Made by a program: the position numbers and the translations under genes. The notes below the pieces were generated by a model, which saw only the letters and a list, made by a program, of their open reading frames with translations, was not told the DNA's origin and did no database searches. A stretch of 9,237 nucleotides of DNA from an uncultured Erysipelotrichaceae bacterium (lineage in GTDB: Bacteria > Bacillota_I > Bacilli_A > RF39 > UBA660), in contig CACXFI010000013.1 in the NCBI GenBank assembly GCA_902766875.1, positions 1 to 9,237 on the forward strand. The letters are read 5' to 3'. Each line of letters begins with the position of its first letter. Position 1 is the first letter of the stretch. Shown here piece after piece: positions 1 to 6,317 of this stretch.

Positions 1-333
1 TACGTATACGTATACTACTGCATCTTCACTACCAGGGCCAATACCTACATATGGATCTTTAGCAAATTCAACTCCTGGTAATAATTTGTGTTGAGCATCT
101 GGATCCCAACTCTTTTCAAATAGATTACCATCAAGACTTCCTGGTCCTGTTTCTATTTCATCTTCTAATAATGTTGTTGGATCTGTTGGATCTGTTTTTG
201 GTTCTGTAAATGAACCTACTGTGAAGTTATTAGTTAATTCGCTTGTGCTTGTTAACCAAGCTACTGTTCCGCCTACTGCTACTAATAATACTAGTAATAA
301 TAGAGGGATTAATAATTTTTTCTTATTTTTCAT
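1..333 (-). CDS. TasA/camelysin-like secreted protein with SipW-type signal peptide (partial, C-terminus off window)
   Basis: The N-terminal 111 residues are visible and the frame stays open to the window edge. It starts MKNKKK and continues with a hydrophobic stretch ending VAVGGTVAWLT, the pattern of signal peptides cleaved by SipW-type peptidases; by analogy with TasA (GGGTWA/AFND) cleavage is expected after Ala25. The mature part has NNFTVGSF just after the signal, an acidic Asp/Pro/Thr-rich stretch (about 45-75), then HKLLPGVEFAKDPYVGIGPG and SEDAVVYVYV, which resembles the Lys-Asp-Pro and Gly-Ser-Glu-Asp-Ala strands of TasA/camelysin-like surface proteins. The start is supported by AAGGAG at 343-348, and the gene overlaps the end of the signal peptidase gene by 11 bases, so the two are probably translationally coupled. 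Expected role: a cell-surface or matrix fibre subunit. Family assignment is fairly secure; filament formation is inference. Confidence 0.85.
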   Translation of the reverse strand, partial: MKNKKKLLIPLLLLVLLVAVGGTVAWLTSTSELTNNFTVGSFTEPKTDPTDPTTLLEDEIETGPGSLDGNLFEKSWDPDAQHKLLPGVEFAKDPYVGIGPGSEDAVVYVYV

Positions 334-844
334 TTTTTTCTTCTCCTTCTTTTTTCTCAAATAGAAATGATATTATAACAACGAATAAAGTTATACCAAT
401 AACTATATATAATCCTGGACTTTTGGTAATGAATTTATTTATGTAACCTAGGTATGGTATACAATATATTGGTGTCCCAATTAGATTATCAAATGACACA
501 GGATTAGCATCATGAATTATATTTCCATTGCTATCTATATTGTTTATTCCTTGAGTTTTAAACTGCTTATTAATTTCATCAATTTCATATACTTCATGGG
601 TTGCTACAATATCACTGTCTGTCATATAGAAAGTTATAACATCTCCGACTTTTATATTGTTATAATCTATTTTTTTTACATATATAAGTGATCCTACTGG
701 GTAGTCTGGTTCCATACTACCACTGGTTACTATATATGGTTTAATTTTAAATAGATTAGGAACAGCAAATAATATTACTAATATTACTTCTATTGTTAAT
801 ATTAGTGATAATAAAATGTTCCAAGATTTTCTTAGTATTTTAAT
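323..844 (-). CDS. sipW: SipW-type (ER-type) signal peptidase I, apparent ATT start
   Basis: Membrane serine protease that removes signal peptides from TasA-like proteins; its neighbour is a likely substrate. With the start at 844 the protein is 173 residues: membrane helix at about 10-28, then VTSGSMEPDYPVGS with catalytic Ser43, KVGDVITF, TH83EVYE with the His that replaces Lys in SipW/ER-type enzymes, IPYLGYI, a second helix at 144-162 and a charged tail. No in-frame ATG, GTG or TTG occurs between the upstream stop (893-895) and Met44, which lies after the catalytic Ser, so a start at 715 would give a protein lacking its anchor and nucleophile. ATT at 842-844 follows AGAAGGTGAT with three bases between, the spacing of neighbouring genes. 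The usual GD-N box reads TQGINN here, with Asp104 just beyond. Family: high confidence; exact start: moderate. Confidence 0.88.
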   Translation of the reverse strand: MKILRKSWNILLSLILTIEVILVILFAVPNLFKIKPYIVTSGSMEPDYPVGSLIYVKKIDYNNIKVGDVITFYMTDSDIVATHEVYEIDEINKQFKTQGINNIDSNGNIIHDANPVSFDNLIGTPIYCIPYLGYINKFITKSPGLYIVIGITLFVVIISFLFEKKEGEEKNEK

Positions 845-847
845 GTT

Positions 848-857
848 ATCACCTTCT
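848..857 (-). promoter_or_regulatory. Shine-Dalgarno site that sets the ATT start of sipW
   Basis: On the minus strand AGAAGGTGAT is followed by AAC and then ATT. It is a near-complete match to the anti-Shine-Dalgarno partner AGGAGGTGAT and has the same three-base gap to the start as uvrA (AGTGAT-ATT-ATG), the M15 gene (GGTGAT-GTT-ATG) and the gene at 1964 (AGTGAT-ATT-ATG). It is the main evidence for the non-canonical start. Confidence 0.75.
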
Positions 858-920
858 GCTAAAATAGTTAAATTATCGAATAAATTCTCTGCTTATCTAT
901 CATTCCTATTTTATATATTA

Positions 921-949
921 ATTATATATAAATAGTAGAATTTTGTCAA
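921..949 (-). promoter_or_regulatory. Consensus sigma-A promoter for sipW and the TasA-like gene
   Basis: On the minus strand TTGACA (944-949) and TATAAT (921-926) are separated by 17 bases, a perfect vegetative consensus. Transcription should start near 914, leaving an untranslated leader of about 70 bases before the sipW start. It diverges from the promoter at 1018-1046. Confidence 0.85.
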
Positions 950-1023
950 TTATTTTATTAGTTAACTATAAAGGACATTTATCATTGTTTTGTTGGCCAA
1001 AATATATTTTTAAATAATTGACA
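944..1023. repeat. 12-bp inverted repeat carrying both divergent -35 boxes
   Basis: AAATAATTGACA occurs at 1012-1023 on the plus strand and at 944-955 on the minus strand, identical over 12 bases and ending in the -35 hexamer of each divergent promoter. Between the copies lie a 10-bp palindrome tagttaacta (959-968) and the 8-bp palindrome ttggccaa (993-1000). This may be a shared control site, or chance in very AT-rich DNA. Confidence 0.4.
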
Positions 1024-1046
1024 TTATTACTTAAATAATATATTAT
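1018..1046 (+). promoter_or_regulatory. Sigma-A promoter for the tail-anchored protein operon
   Basis: TTGACA (1018-1023), a 17-base spacer and TATTAT (1041-1046, one mismatch to TATAAT). Expected start of transcription is near 1053, about 20 bases before the ATG at 1074. The -10 lies inside a perfect 14-bp palindrome (1034-1047). Confidence 0.8.
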
Positions 1047-1073
1047 TAATATAGAGAGTAGTGTGGTGTGAAT

Positions 1074-1952
1074 ATGGCAGAATTATCTAATAATAGGAGA
1101 GAGGTAACTACTCCACTTAGTAATATAAATATAATTAATGACCCTAAAGGTGGTACAATTGCTGTTTTCAAAAATGGTAAAGCTGTTAAACAACGAGAGT
1201 TTTTAAATGTTCGTGAAATATTAAATATAAAAGTTAAAGAAATCATGGAAGATCCAGTAGCTCGGAAAAGTTTTGAAAAATTATCTCTTGATGAGCGAAA
1301 TCAGTATTTAGTAGATTGGTATCTTGATGGTTACAAAAAGATTTATGATCTTAAATATGGTGTGGATCAGGCCAAACCCGAAAATAAGGCTGAAGCTGCC
1401 ACAAAAAAAGTTGCAGATAGTAAGATAAAAGATGCTCGTTCTAATAAGGAATTAGGTATTGTTGAGAGTGATGGTGTTATAAATACAATTGAAGAAAAAC
1501 CTAATGGAGAAATTACTGTTAATGAGATAAATAATTATAATAATGATAGTATAAATATTGTAACTTCTGATTCTGAAAGTTCTGATTTGGGCTCAGAAAG
1601 TGAGACTATAACTACTGATGATGCTAGTTTAAGTAATACAACTACTAATACTAGTGATAGTTATTTGAGTAATGATAATTCTGAGATAATTAGTGAAGTA
1701 AATACAGAATCTCAATCTATTGATAATACTAATAGTAATGTTCAAGAACAAAGGCAGGAAACTAATATATCTCATTCACCAAATAGTACTAGATTTGTTA
1801 GGACTTTAAGACCTAGAACATTACAACCTAATCAAAGATATAGAGCTGTTAGGCCTAATGGTTTTATTGAAAATAGTATCATTGTTACAATATTAGTTTT
1901 AGCTACTATATTAGGATTAATAATTGGTTCTATTGCTGCTTTATATAAATAA
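1074..1952 (+). CDS. Unrecognised tail-anchored membrane protein with disordered acidic linker
   Basis: 292 residues; I do not recognise the family. An N-terminal region of about 100 residues looks folded (GGTIAVFKNGKAVKQREFL, then charged helices through SFEKLSLDERNQYLVDWYL). A low-complexity Ser/Thr/Asn/Asp/Glu-rich stretch follows (about 140-235), then a basic juxtamembrane segment with repeated RPR/RYR/RPN (about 240-262), and one C-terminal hydrophobic helix (about 265-290) with GLIIG (GxxxG) and a four-residue tail. The basic segment before the helix predicts a cytoplasmic N-terminus. I chose ATG 1074 over GTG 1068 because GGTGTG-AAT-ATG matches the local Shine-Dalgarno spacing. It is first in a two-gene operon; the next start is 11 bases after its stop. 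The helix resembles that of the downstream protein. Function unknown; a membrane-tethered scaffold or regulator is one guess. Confidence 0.8.
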   Translation: MAELSNNRREVTTPLSNINIINDPKGGTIAVFKNGKAVKQREFLNVREILNIKVKEIMEDPVARKSFEKLSLDERNQYLVDWYLDGYKKIYDLKYGVDQAKPENKAEAATKKVADSKIKDARSNKELGIVESDGVINTIEEKPNGEITVNEINNYNNDSINIVTSDSESSDLGSESETITTDDASLSNTTTNTSDSYLSNDNSEIISEVNTESQSIDNTNSNVQEQRQETNISHSPNSTRFVRTLRPRTLQPNQRYRAVRPNGFIENSIIVTILVLATILGLIIGSIAALYK

Positions 1953-1963
1953 GGAGTGATATT

Positions 1964-2248
1964 ATGGATAATAAAAATAACGAAGCTAAAGAAAAGCCTG
2001 TTGAATATAACACCCCTATTCCAAGCACTAATTTTAATGGTACTCCAAATTATAATACTTTAACTAATCATGATCAATCAGATAATAATAAAGTTAAGGT
2101 TAGAAGACCGTTGCAACAAAATTCGTATATGATGAATAGACTAACTAGAAATGGATATATAGGATTACAAATATTAATAATAATATTAACTCTAGCTACT
2201 TTATTAGGAATGATAGTTGGGGCTACTATATATGTATATACAAAATAA
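1964..2248 (+). CDS. Small unrecognised tail-anchored protein, C-terminal paralogue of its upstream neighbour
   Basis: 94 residues: a polar, Asn/Pro-rich N-terminal part (1-45) with no evident fold, a basic patch (KVKVRRP, then NRLTRNG, 44-64) and one C-terminal helix (about 66-91) with GMIVG (GxxxG). The last 32 residues align with the upstream protein: both start NG(F/Y)I and share LAT-LG-I-G, about 14 of 30 positions identical, and the DNA also matches (1899-1926 versus 2192-2219). The start is clear: AAGGAGTGAT, partly overlapping the upstream stop TAA, then ATT and ATG, so translation is probably coupled. Its stop lies at the edge of a bidirectional terminator. No signal peptide; predicted N-in/C-out. 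The two helices may pair in the membrane through their GxxxG motifs (inference). Function unknown. Confidence 0.78.
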   Translation: MDNKNNEAKEKPVEYNTPIPSTNFNGTPNYNTLTNHDQSDNNKVKVRRPLQQNSYMMNRLTRNGYIGLQILIIILTLATLLGMIVGATIYVYTK

Positions 2249-2268
2249 AAAAGAGCTTAGCTCTTTTT
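2247..2268. terminator. Bidirectional intrinsic terminator between convergent genes
   Basis: GAGC-TTA-GCTC stem (2253-2263) flanked by an A run (2247-2252) and a T run (2264-2268), giving a U tract in both directions. It serves the plus-strand operon ending at 2248 and the minus-strand gene whose stop codon is at 2267-2269; both stops touch the element. Confidence 0.85.
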
Positions 2269-3361
2269 ATTTTATTTCATTCCAATCTAGTTTAGATAAA
2301 TCAATATCTTTAGCATTACCTTTAACACTAGATATAACTTCATCATCAGAAGTGAATCTTGTAACATTTTTAGAAATATTATCTGTAATAGTTACATTAT
2401 GATTTTCGTCATATTCTACTTCATAATCTTTAACTGTTTTTCTACTATATCCATCTGTATCAATTTTATAGAAAGTTAGTCCATGAATGGATGCTCCACT
2501 AGAACCATAAAAATACATAATACCATTATCCCACAATTTAAGACTGCATCTATCACCTAAGCATGTTTCATCTTTGAACAATCTAACTGGGTTGTTACTA
2601 TAAGTATATACTTCAAATATACTATTTTCTCCGTCTCCTACTAGTAGTTCATCTTTACCATCTTTATTTATATCATAATATACATAATTAAATTTAACAG
2701 AGTCATATGTATGATAATAAAACATCATTCTATCATTAATATATGGATATTTTGTTTCATTATCAGTATTATTGCTATAATTTTCATCTTTCATAGCTTT
2801 TCTATATTCTTCTATTATACTGTTATATTTATTTTCACTTTCATCTTTACTAATTTCATCTGTATTATTAGATTTATTTTTCTCATAAGTGCCACTGAAA
2901 TAAACACCATGACCTGCATAAGGATTATTACCTGTAGAATATGACTCTTCTATTGTTATTTTATCTTTATCAAATTTAAATAATATTGTTGTCTCAGTGT
3001 CATATTCGTTTTTATAAAACTTATAACTATTCTCACCATCTAAAATAGCTGTACCAGATAAATTACCAATATTTGGTCCTTTTTCCATATCTCCTTTATA
3101 AGCACTAAGTTCAAAATCTATTGATTTATCATCTTGCTTTGTGATAACTAGAGTAGCACAATTAACTATTCCTGTTTCGGCACATGTTCCTCTATCATAA
3201 GTACCGGCTAATGATAATTTGTTTTTTTCTACCTCTACTACATTTTTTTCTTTTTTATCTTTATCTTTAGATAATACTTTATCATAGATAAGATATCCAG
3301 CTAAACCTAATATAATTATAAATAATATAATTAATAGTCCTGTATTATTTTTCTTTTCCAT
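2267..3361 (-). CDS. Membrane-anchored extracytoplasmic protein with calcium-site-like motif and two Cys pairs
   Basis: 364 residues; family not recognised by name. Short basic N-terminus, hydrophobic helix at about 8-26 with no lipobox cysteine, and a Lys/Asp/Glu-rich stalk (28-48), so it is probably anchored by an uncleaved signal with the rest outside. Residues 49-160 look like a compact beta domain (LAGTYDRG, FELSAYKG, VYFSGTYEK). A charged linker (161-178) follows, then a second domain with YYDINKDGKDELLVGDG (228-244), an Asp-Asn-Asp-Gly loop typical of FG-GAP/dockerin-like calcium sites. Cysteines occur only as two close pairs, Cys60/Cys68 and Cys267/Cys272, suggesting local disulfides. 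The start ATG at 3361 follows GAAGGT. It has its own extended -10 promoter and ends in the shared terminator. Such proteins are common in gut Firmicutes; ligand and role are unknown. Confidence 0.8.
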   Translation of the reverse strand: MEKKNNTGLLIILFIIILGLAGYLIYDKVLSKDKDKKEKNVVEVEKNKLSLAGTYDRGTCAETGIVNCATLVITKQDDKSIDFELSAYKGDMEKGPNIGNLSGTAILDGENSYKFYKNEYDTETTILFKFDKDKITIEESYSTGNNPYAGHGVYFSGTYEKNKSNNTDEISKDESENKYNSIIEEYRKAMKDENYSNNTDNETKYPYINDRMMFYYHTYDSVKFNYVYYDINKDGKDELLVGDGENSIFEVYTYSNNPVRLFKDETCLGDRCSLKLWDNGIMYFYGSSGASIHGLTFYKIDTDGYSRKTVKDYEVEYDENHNVTITDNISKNVTRFTSDDEVISSVKGNAKDIDLSKLDWNEIK

Positions 3362-3383
3362 AACATACCTTCTTTCTAATTTA

Positions 3384-3392
3384 ATTATAACA
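3384..3392 (-). promoter_or_regulatory. Extended -10 promoter for the exported-protein gene
   Basis: Minus strand TGTTATAAT, an extended -10 (TGn plus TATAAT at 3384-3389). No good -35 lies 16-18 bases upstream, where the sequence is the uvrA terminator hairpin. Expected transcription start is near 3377, giving a leader of about 16 bases that includes the ribosome binding site. Confidence 0.6.
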
Positions 3393-3437
3393 AAATAAAA
3401 AGTGTAAGGATATATAAAAATATATCTTTACACTTTT
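3392..3437 (-). terminator. Strong intrinsic terminator after uvrA
   Basis: Inverted repeat with 17-base arms (3398-3414 and 3421-3437), one non-Watson-Crick position (a G-U wobble in one orientation) and a 6-base loop, starting 11 bases after the uvrA stop. On the minus strand the hairpin is followed by a T-rich tract (TATTTTG after the arm's own T run). Confidence 0.85.
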
Positions 3438-3447
3438 AGTTTACATA

Positions 3448-6264
3448 TTATTTTTCTAGTATTTCTTTTAAGAACATACCAGTATATGATTCTTTTACTT
3501 TTGATAATTGTTCTGGAGTGCCTGTTGCTACAACACTACCTCCTCTATTACCACCTTCTGGTCCTAAATCTATGATATAATCTGCTACTTTTATAAAGTC
3601 TAGATTATGTTCTATTACTAGTACTGTATCGCCATTTTCTACTATTCTGTTTAAAATTACTAATAATTTTTTGATATCATCAGTATGTAATCCAGTAGTT
3701 GGTTCATCTAGGATGAAAATACTTTTACCGGTAGCTTTCTTTTGTAATTCTTTAGATAATTTTACTCTGGCTGCTTCTCCTCCTGATAAGGTTGGAGCAC
3801 TTTGTCCTAGTTTAACATATCCAAGTCCAACATCATGTAAGACTTGTAATTTATTTAGTACTTTAGGGTGATTTTCAAAGAATTTCATAGCTTGGTCTAC
3901 TCTCATATTTAAAACATCATTAATATTTTTATCTTTATATTTTACAGATAGAGTTTCACTATTATATCTGGTGCCACCACAAACTTCACATGGGACGTAA
4001 ACATCTGGTAAGAAATGCATTTCTATTTTTTTTACGCCATCTCCCCAGCAAGCTTCACATCTTCCACCTTTAACGTTAAATGAAAATCTAGATTTATCAT
4101 AGCCTCGTACTTTGGCATCATTAGTCATAGCGAAAATATCTCTGATATCATCAAATACTCCTACATAAGTAGCTGGATTACTTCTTGGGGTTCTTCCTAT
4201 TGGTGATTGAGTTATTTGAACTACTTTATCTATATTTTCTATACCTTTAATAGTTTTATGCTTACCTGGTTTATTTTTACTTGTATATATGGTATTAGCT
4301 AGTACTTTATATAATATTTCATTTACTAGTGTACTTTTACCGGAACCACTTACTCCAGTTACTAGAGTTAGAGTACCTAGAGGTATTTTGACATTTATAT
4401 TTTTTAAATTATTTTCACTAGCCCCTTTAATTTCTAGATATTTACCATTTCCTTTTCTTCTTTTTTTAGGTATTTCTATTTTTTCTGTTCCTCTTAAATA
4501 TGCTCCTGTTAGGCTATTTTTATTATTTATTACTTCTTTAGGAGTACCAGCCGCTACAACATAACCGCCTGAGTCTCCGGCACCTGGTCCTATATCAATT
4601 AGGTAGTCAGCTGCTAGCATGGTATCAGTATCATGTTCTACTACTATTAGAGAATTACCTAAGTCTCTCATGTTAAGTAGAGAGTTTATTAGTTTTCTAT
4701 TATCTCTTTGATGAAGACCAATACTTGGTTCATCTAAGACATATAAGACTCCTGTTAATCTAGAACCTATTTGAGTAGCTAATCTTATTCTTTGGCTTTC
4801 TCCTCCTGATAAAGTACCGGCTGCTCTACTTAGTGTTAAATAATCTAATCCAACATTGATTAAGAAATCTAGTCTGCTATTTATTTCTTTTACTATAACA
4901 TTGGCTATTTCTTTTTGTTCTTTATTTAATTTTAATTTATTCATGAATTCTTTTAATTCTATTATCGATAATTTAGTTACTTCATAAATATTTTTGTTAT
5001 TTATAAGTACTGATAAGACACTATTTTTTAATCTAGATCCATGACATGTTGGGCATTCCATTTCAACCATAAAGTTTTCTATCCATTCTCTTATCCAAGT
5101 ACTTTTGGTTTCAACATATCTTCTTTCTAAATTAGTAATAATTCCTTCAAAATAATTAGATGCATTTCTGGTATTACCATTTTTAGATACGTAATTAAAG
5201 TTTAAAATATCGGGACTACCATATAATATTATATCTAATTCTTCTTTAGTTAGGTCTTTTACTTTTTTATTTAAATCAATATTATAATATTTACTAACAG
5301 TATTTAATTCTGTATTCATAATGTTATTGCCATCATCTAAGTCTACTGTTACAATAGCTCCATCTTTAATAGATTTATTTTTATCAGGTATAATTAAATC
5401 TATATCTAATTTATATTTTAATCCTAATCCTTTACAATCTGGGCATGATCCATATGGGGCATTAAAACTAAAGATTCTTGGTTCTAATTCATCTAATGAA
5501 TAATCACATAATGGGCAAGCAAAGTTTTCACTAAGTAATATTTCTTCTTTACCTACTACATCAATTATTACTTTACCTTTAGCTAGTTTGCAAGCGCTTT
5601 CGATACTATCAGTAAGTCTACTTCTAATATTATCTTTTATTATTAATCTATCTATTACTACAGATATGTTATGTTTTTTATTTTTTTCTAATTCTATATC
5701 TTCAGATAAATCTCTTATTTCATTATCTATCTTACATCTTATATATCCATCTTTTCTAAAACTTTCTAATAAATCTTTATGAGTACCTTTTTCTCCTTTT
5801 ATAACAGGAGCCATAATCATTATTTTAGAATTTGGTTCTATATCTAGTGTTTTATTAACCATTTCTTCTATGCTTTGACTAGATATAGGAATATGATGAT
5901 TAGGACAATATGGGGTACCTACTCTTGCAAATAATAATCTTAAATAATCATATAATTCAGTTACTGTTCCGACAGTACTACGAGGGTTTTTATTAGTAGT
6001 TTTTTGATCGATACTGATACTTGGAGATAATCCTTCGATGCTATCAACATCTGGTTTTTCGGTTCCACCTAAAAATTGTCTGGCATAACTACTTAGGCTT
6101 TCAACATATCTTCTTTGTCCTTCAGCATAGATAGTATCAAAAGCTAAACTACTTTTACCAGAACCACTTACTCCAGTCATTACAACTAATTTATTTTTAG
6201 GTATTTCTATATTAATATTTTTTAAATTATTTTCTCTAGCACCTTTTATAATTATTTTGTCCAT
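3448..6264 (-). CDS. uvrA: Excinuclease ABC subunit A (UvrA), nucleotide excision repair
   Basis: DNA damage sensor of the UvrABC system; a dimeric ABC ATPase that loads UvrB at lesions. The 938-residue length is normal for the family. Seen in order: Walker A GVSGSGKSS (31-39), UvrB-binding region (about 115-240), first zinc module Cys250/253 and Cys274/277, CPTC (404-407), signature LSGGE (485-489), Walker B LDEPS (510-514), second Walker A GVSGSGKST (637-645), second zinc module Cys736/739 and Cys759/762, second LSGGE (826-830) and LDEPT (852-856). All nucleotide- and metal-binding residues appear intact. ATG at 6264 follows GGAAGTGAT-ATT. Unlike many Bacillota, uvrB is not adjacent; the gene is monocistronic, with its own promoter overlapping the end of sigH and a strong terminator. 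I see no GAAC-N4-GTTC SOS box upstream. Confidence 0.98.
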   Translation of the reverse strand: MDKIIIKGARENNLKNINIEIPKNKLVVMTGVSGSGKSSLAFDTIYAEGQRRYVESLSSYARQFLGGTEKPDVDSIEGLSPSISIDQKTTNKNPRSTVGTVTELYDYLRLLFARVGTPYCPNHHIPISSQSIEEMVNKTLDIEPNSKIMIMAPVIKGEKGTHKDLLESFRKDGYIRCKIDNEIRDLSEDIELEKNKKHNISVVIDRLIIKDNIRSRLTDSIESACKLAKGKVIIDVVGKEEILLSENFACPLCDYSLDELEPRIFSFNAPYGSCPDCKGLGLKYKLDIDLIIPDKNKSIKDGAIVTVDLDDGNNIMNTELNTVSKYYNIDLNKKVKDLTKEELDIILYGSPDILNFNYVSKNGNTRNASNYFEGIITNLERRYVETKSTWIREWIENFMVEMECPTCHGSRLKNSVLSVLINNKNIYEVTKLSIIELKEFMNKLKLNKEQKEIANVIVKEINSRLDFLINVGLDYLTLSRAAGTLSGGESQRIRLATQIGSRLTGVLYVLDEPSIGLHQRDNRKLINSLLNMRDLGNSLIVVEHDTDTMLAADYLIDIGPGAGDSGGYVVAAGTPKEVINNKNSLTGAYLRGTEKIEIPKKRRKGNGKYLEIKGASENNLKNINVKIPLGTLTLVTGVSGSGKSTLVNEILYKVLANTIYTSKNKPGKHKTIKGIENIDKVVQITQSPIGRTPRSNPATYVGVFDDIRDIFAMTNDAKVRGYDKSRFSFNVKGGRCEACWGDGVKKIEMHFLPDVYVPCEVCGGTRYNSETLSVKYKDKNINDVLNMRVDQAMKFFENHPKVLNKLQVLHDVGLGYVKLGQSAPTLSGGEAARVKLSKELQKKATGKSIFILDEPTTGLHTDDIKKLLVILNRIVENGDTVLVIEHNLDFIKVADYIIDLGPEGGNRGGSVVATGTPEQLSKVKESYTGMFLKEILEK

Positions 6265-6286
6265 AATATCACTTCCAGTTTTTAAT

Positions 6287-6314
6287 ATTATACATATTTT
6301 AATGTATATTTCAA
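6287..6314 (-). promoter_or_regulatory. Promoter for uvrA
   Basis: Minus strand TTGAAA (6309-6314), a 16-base spacer and TATAAT (6287-6292). Transcription start is expected near 6280, about 16 bases before the start codon. A perfect 7-bp inverted repeat, tatacat/atgtata with a 6-base gap (6289-6308), overlaps the -10 and spacer and could be an operator. Confidence 0.65.
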
Positions 6315-6317
6315 TAA

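Noticed and set aside
1..12. tacgtatacgta palindrome as a regulatory site
   Set aside because: It lies within coding sequence for alternating Tyr-Val codons, which explains it.
243..446. Plus-strand 67-residue open frame
   Set aside because: It lies antisense to the TasA-like and sipW genes, is low-complexity hydrophobic and has no ribosome binding site.
323..715. Short signal peptidase starting at ATG 715
   Set aside because: It would begin after the catalytic serine and lack the N-terminal anchor; the frame upstream codes for both.
1560..1745. Degenerate agtaat/actaat repeats as a repeat array
   Set aside because: They reflect Ser/Asn/Thr-rich low-complexity coding sequence with no fixed unit or spacer, so not CRISPR or a tandem array.
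2711..2944. Plus-strand open frame rich in Ile/Phe
   Set aside because: Antisense shadow of the exported-protein gene; AT bias makes reversed frames look hydrophobic.
5588..5782. Plus-strand open frames opposite uvrA (also at 3671, 4289, 5321)
   Set aside because: All lie inside the intact uvrA gene on the other strand and have no independent support.
6289..6308. Inverted repeat as a terminator for sigH
   Set aside because: The 7-bp AT-rich stem is weak and not followed by a U tract on the minus strand; it fits an operator or chance better.
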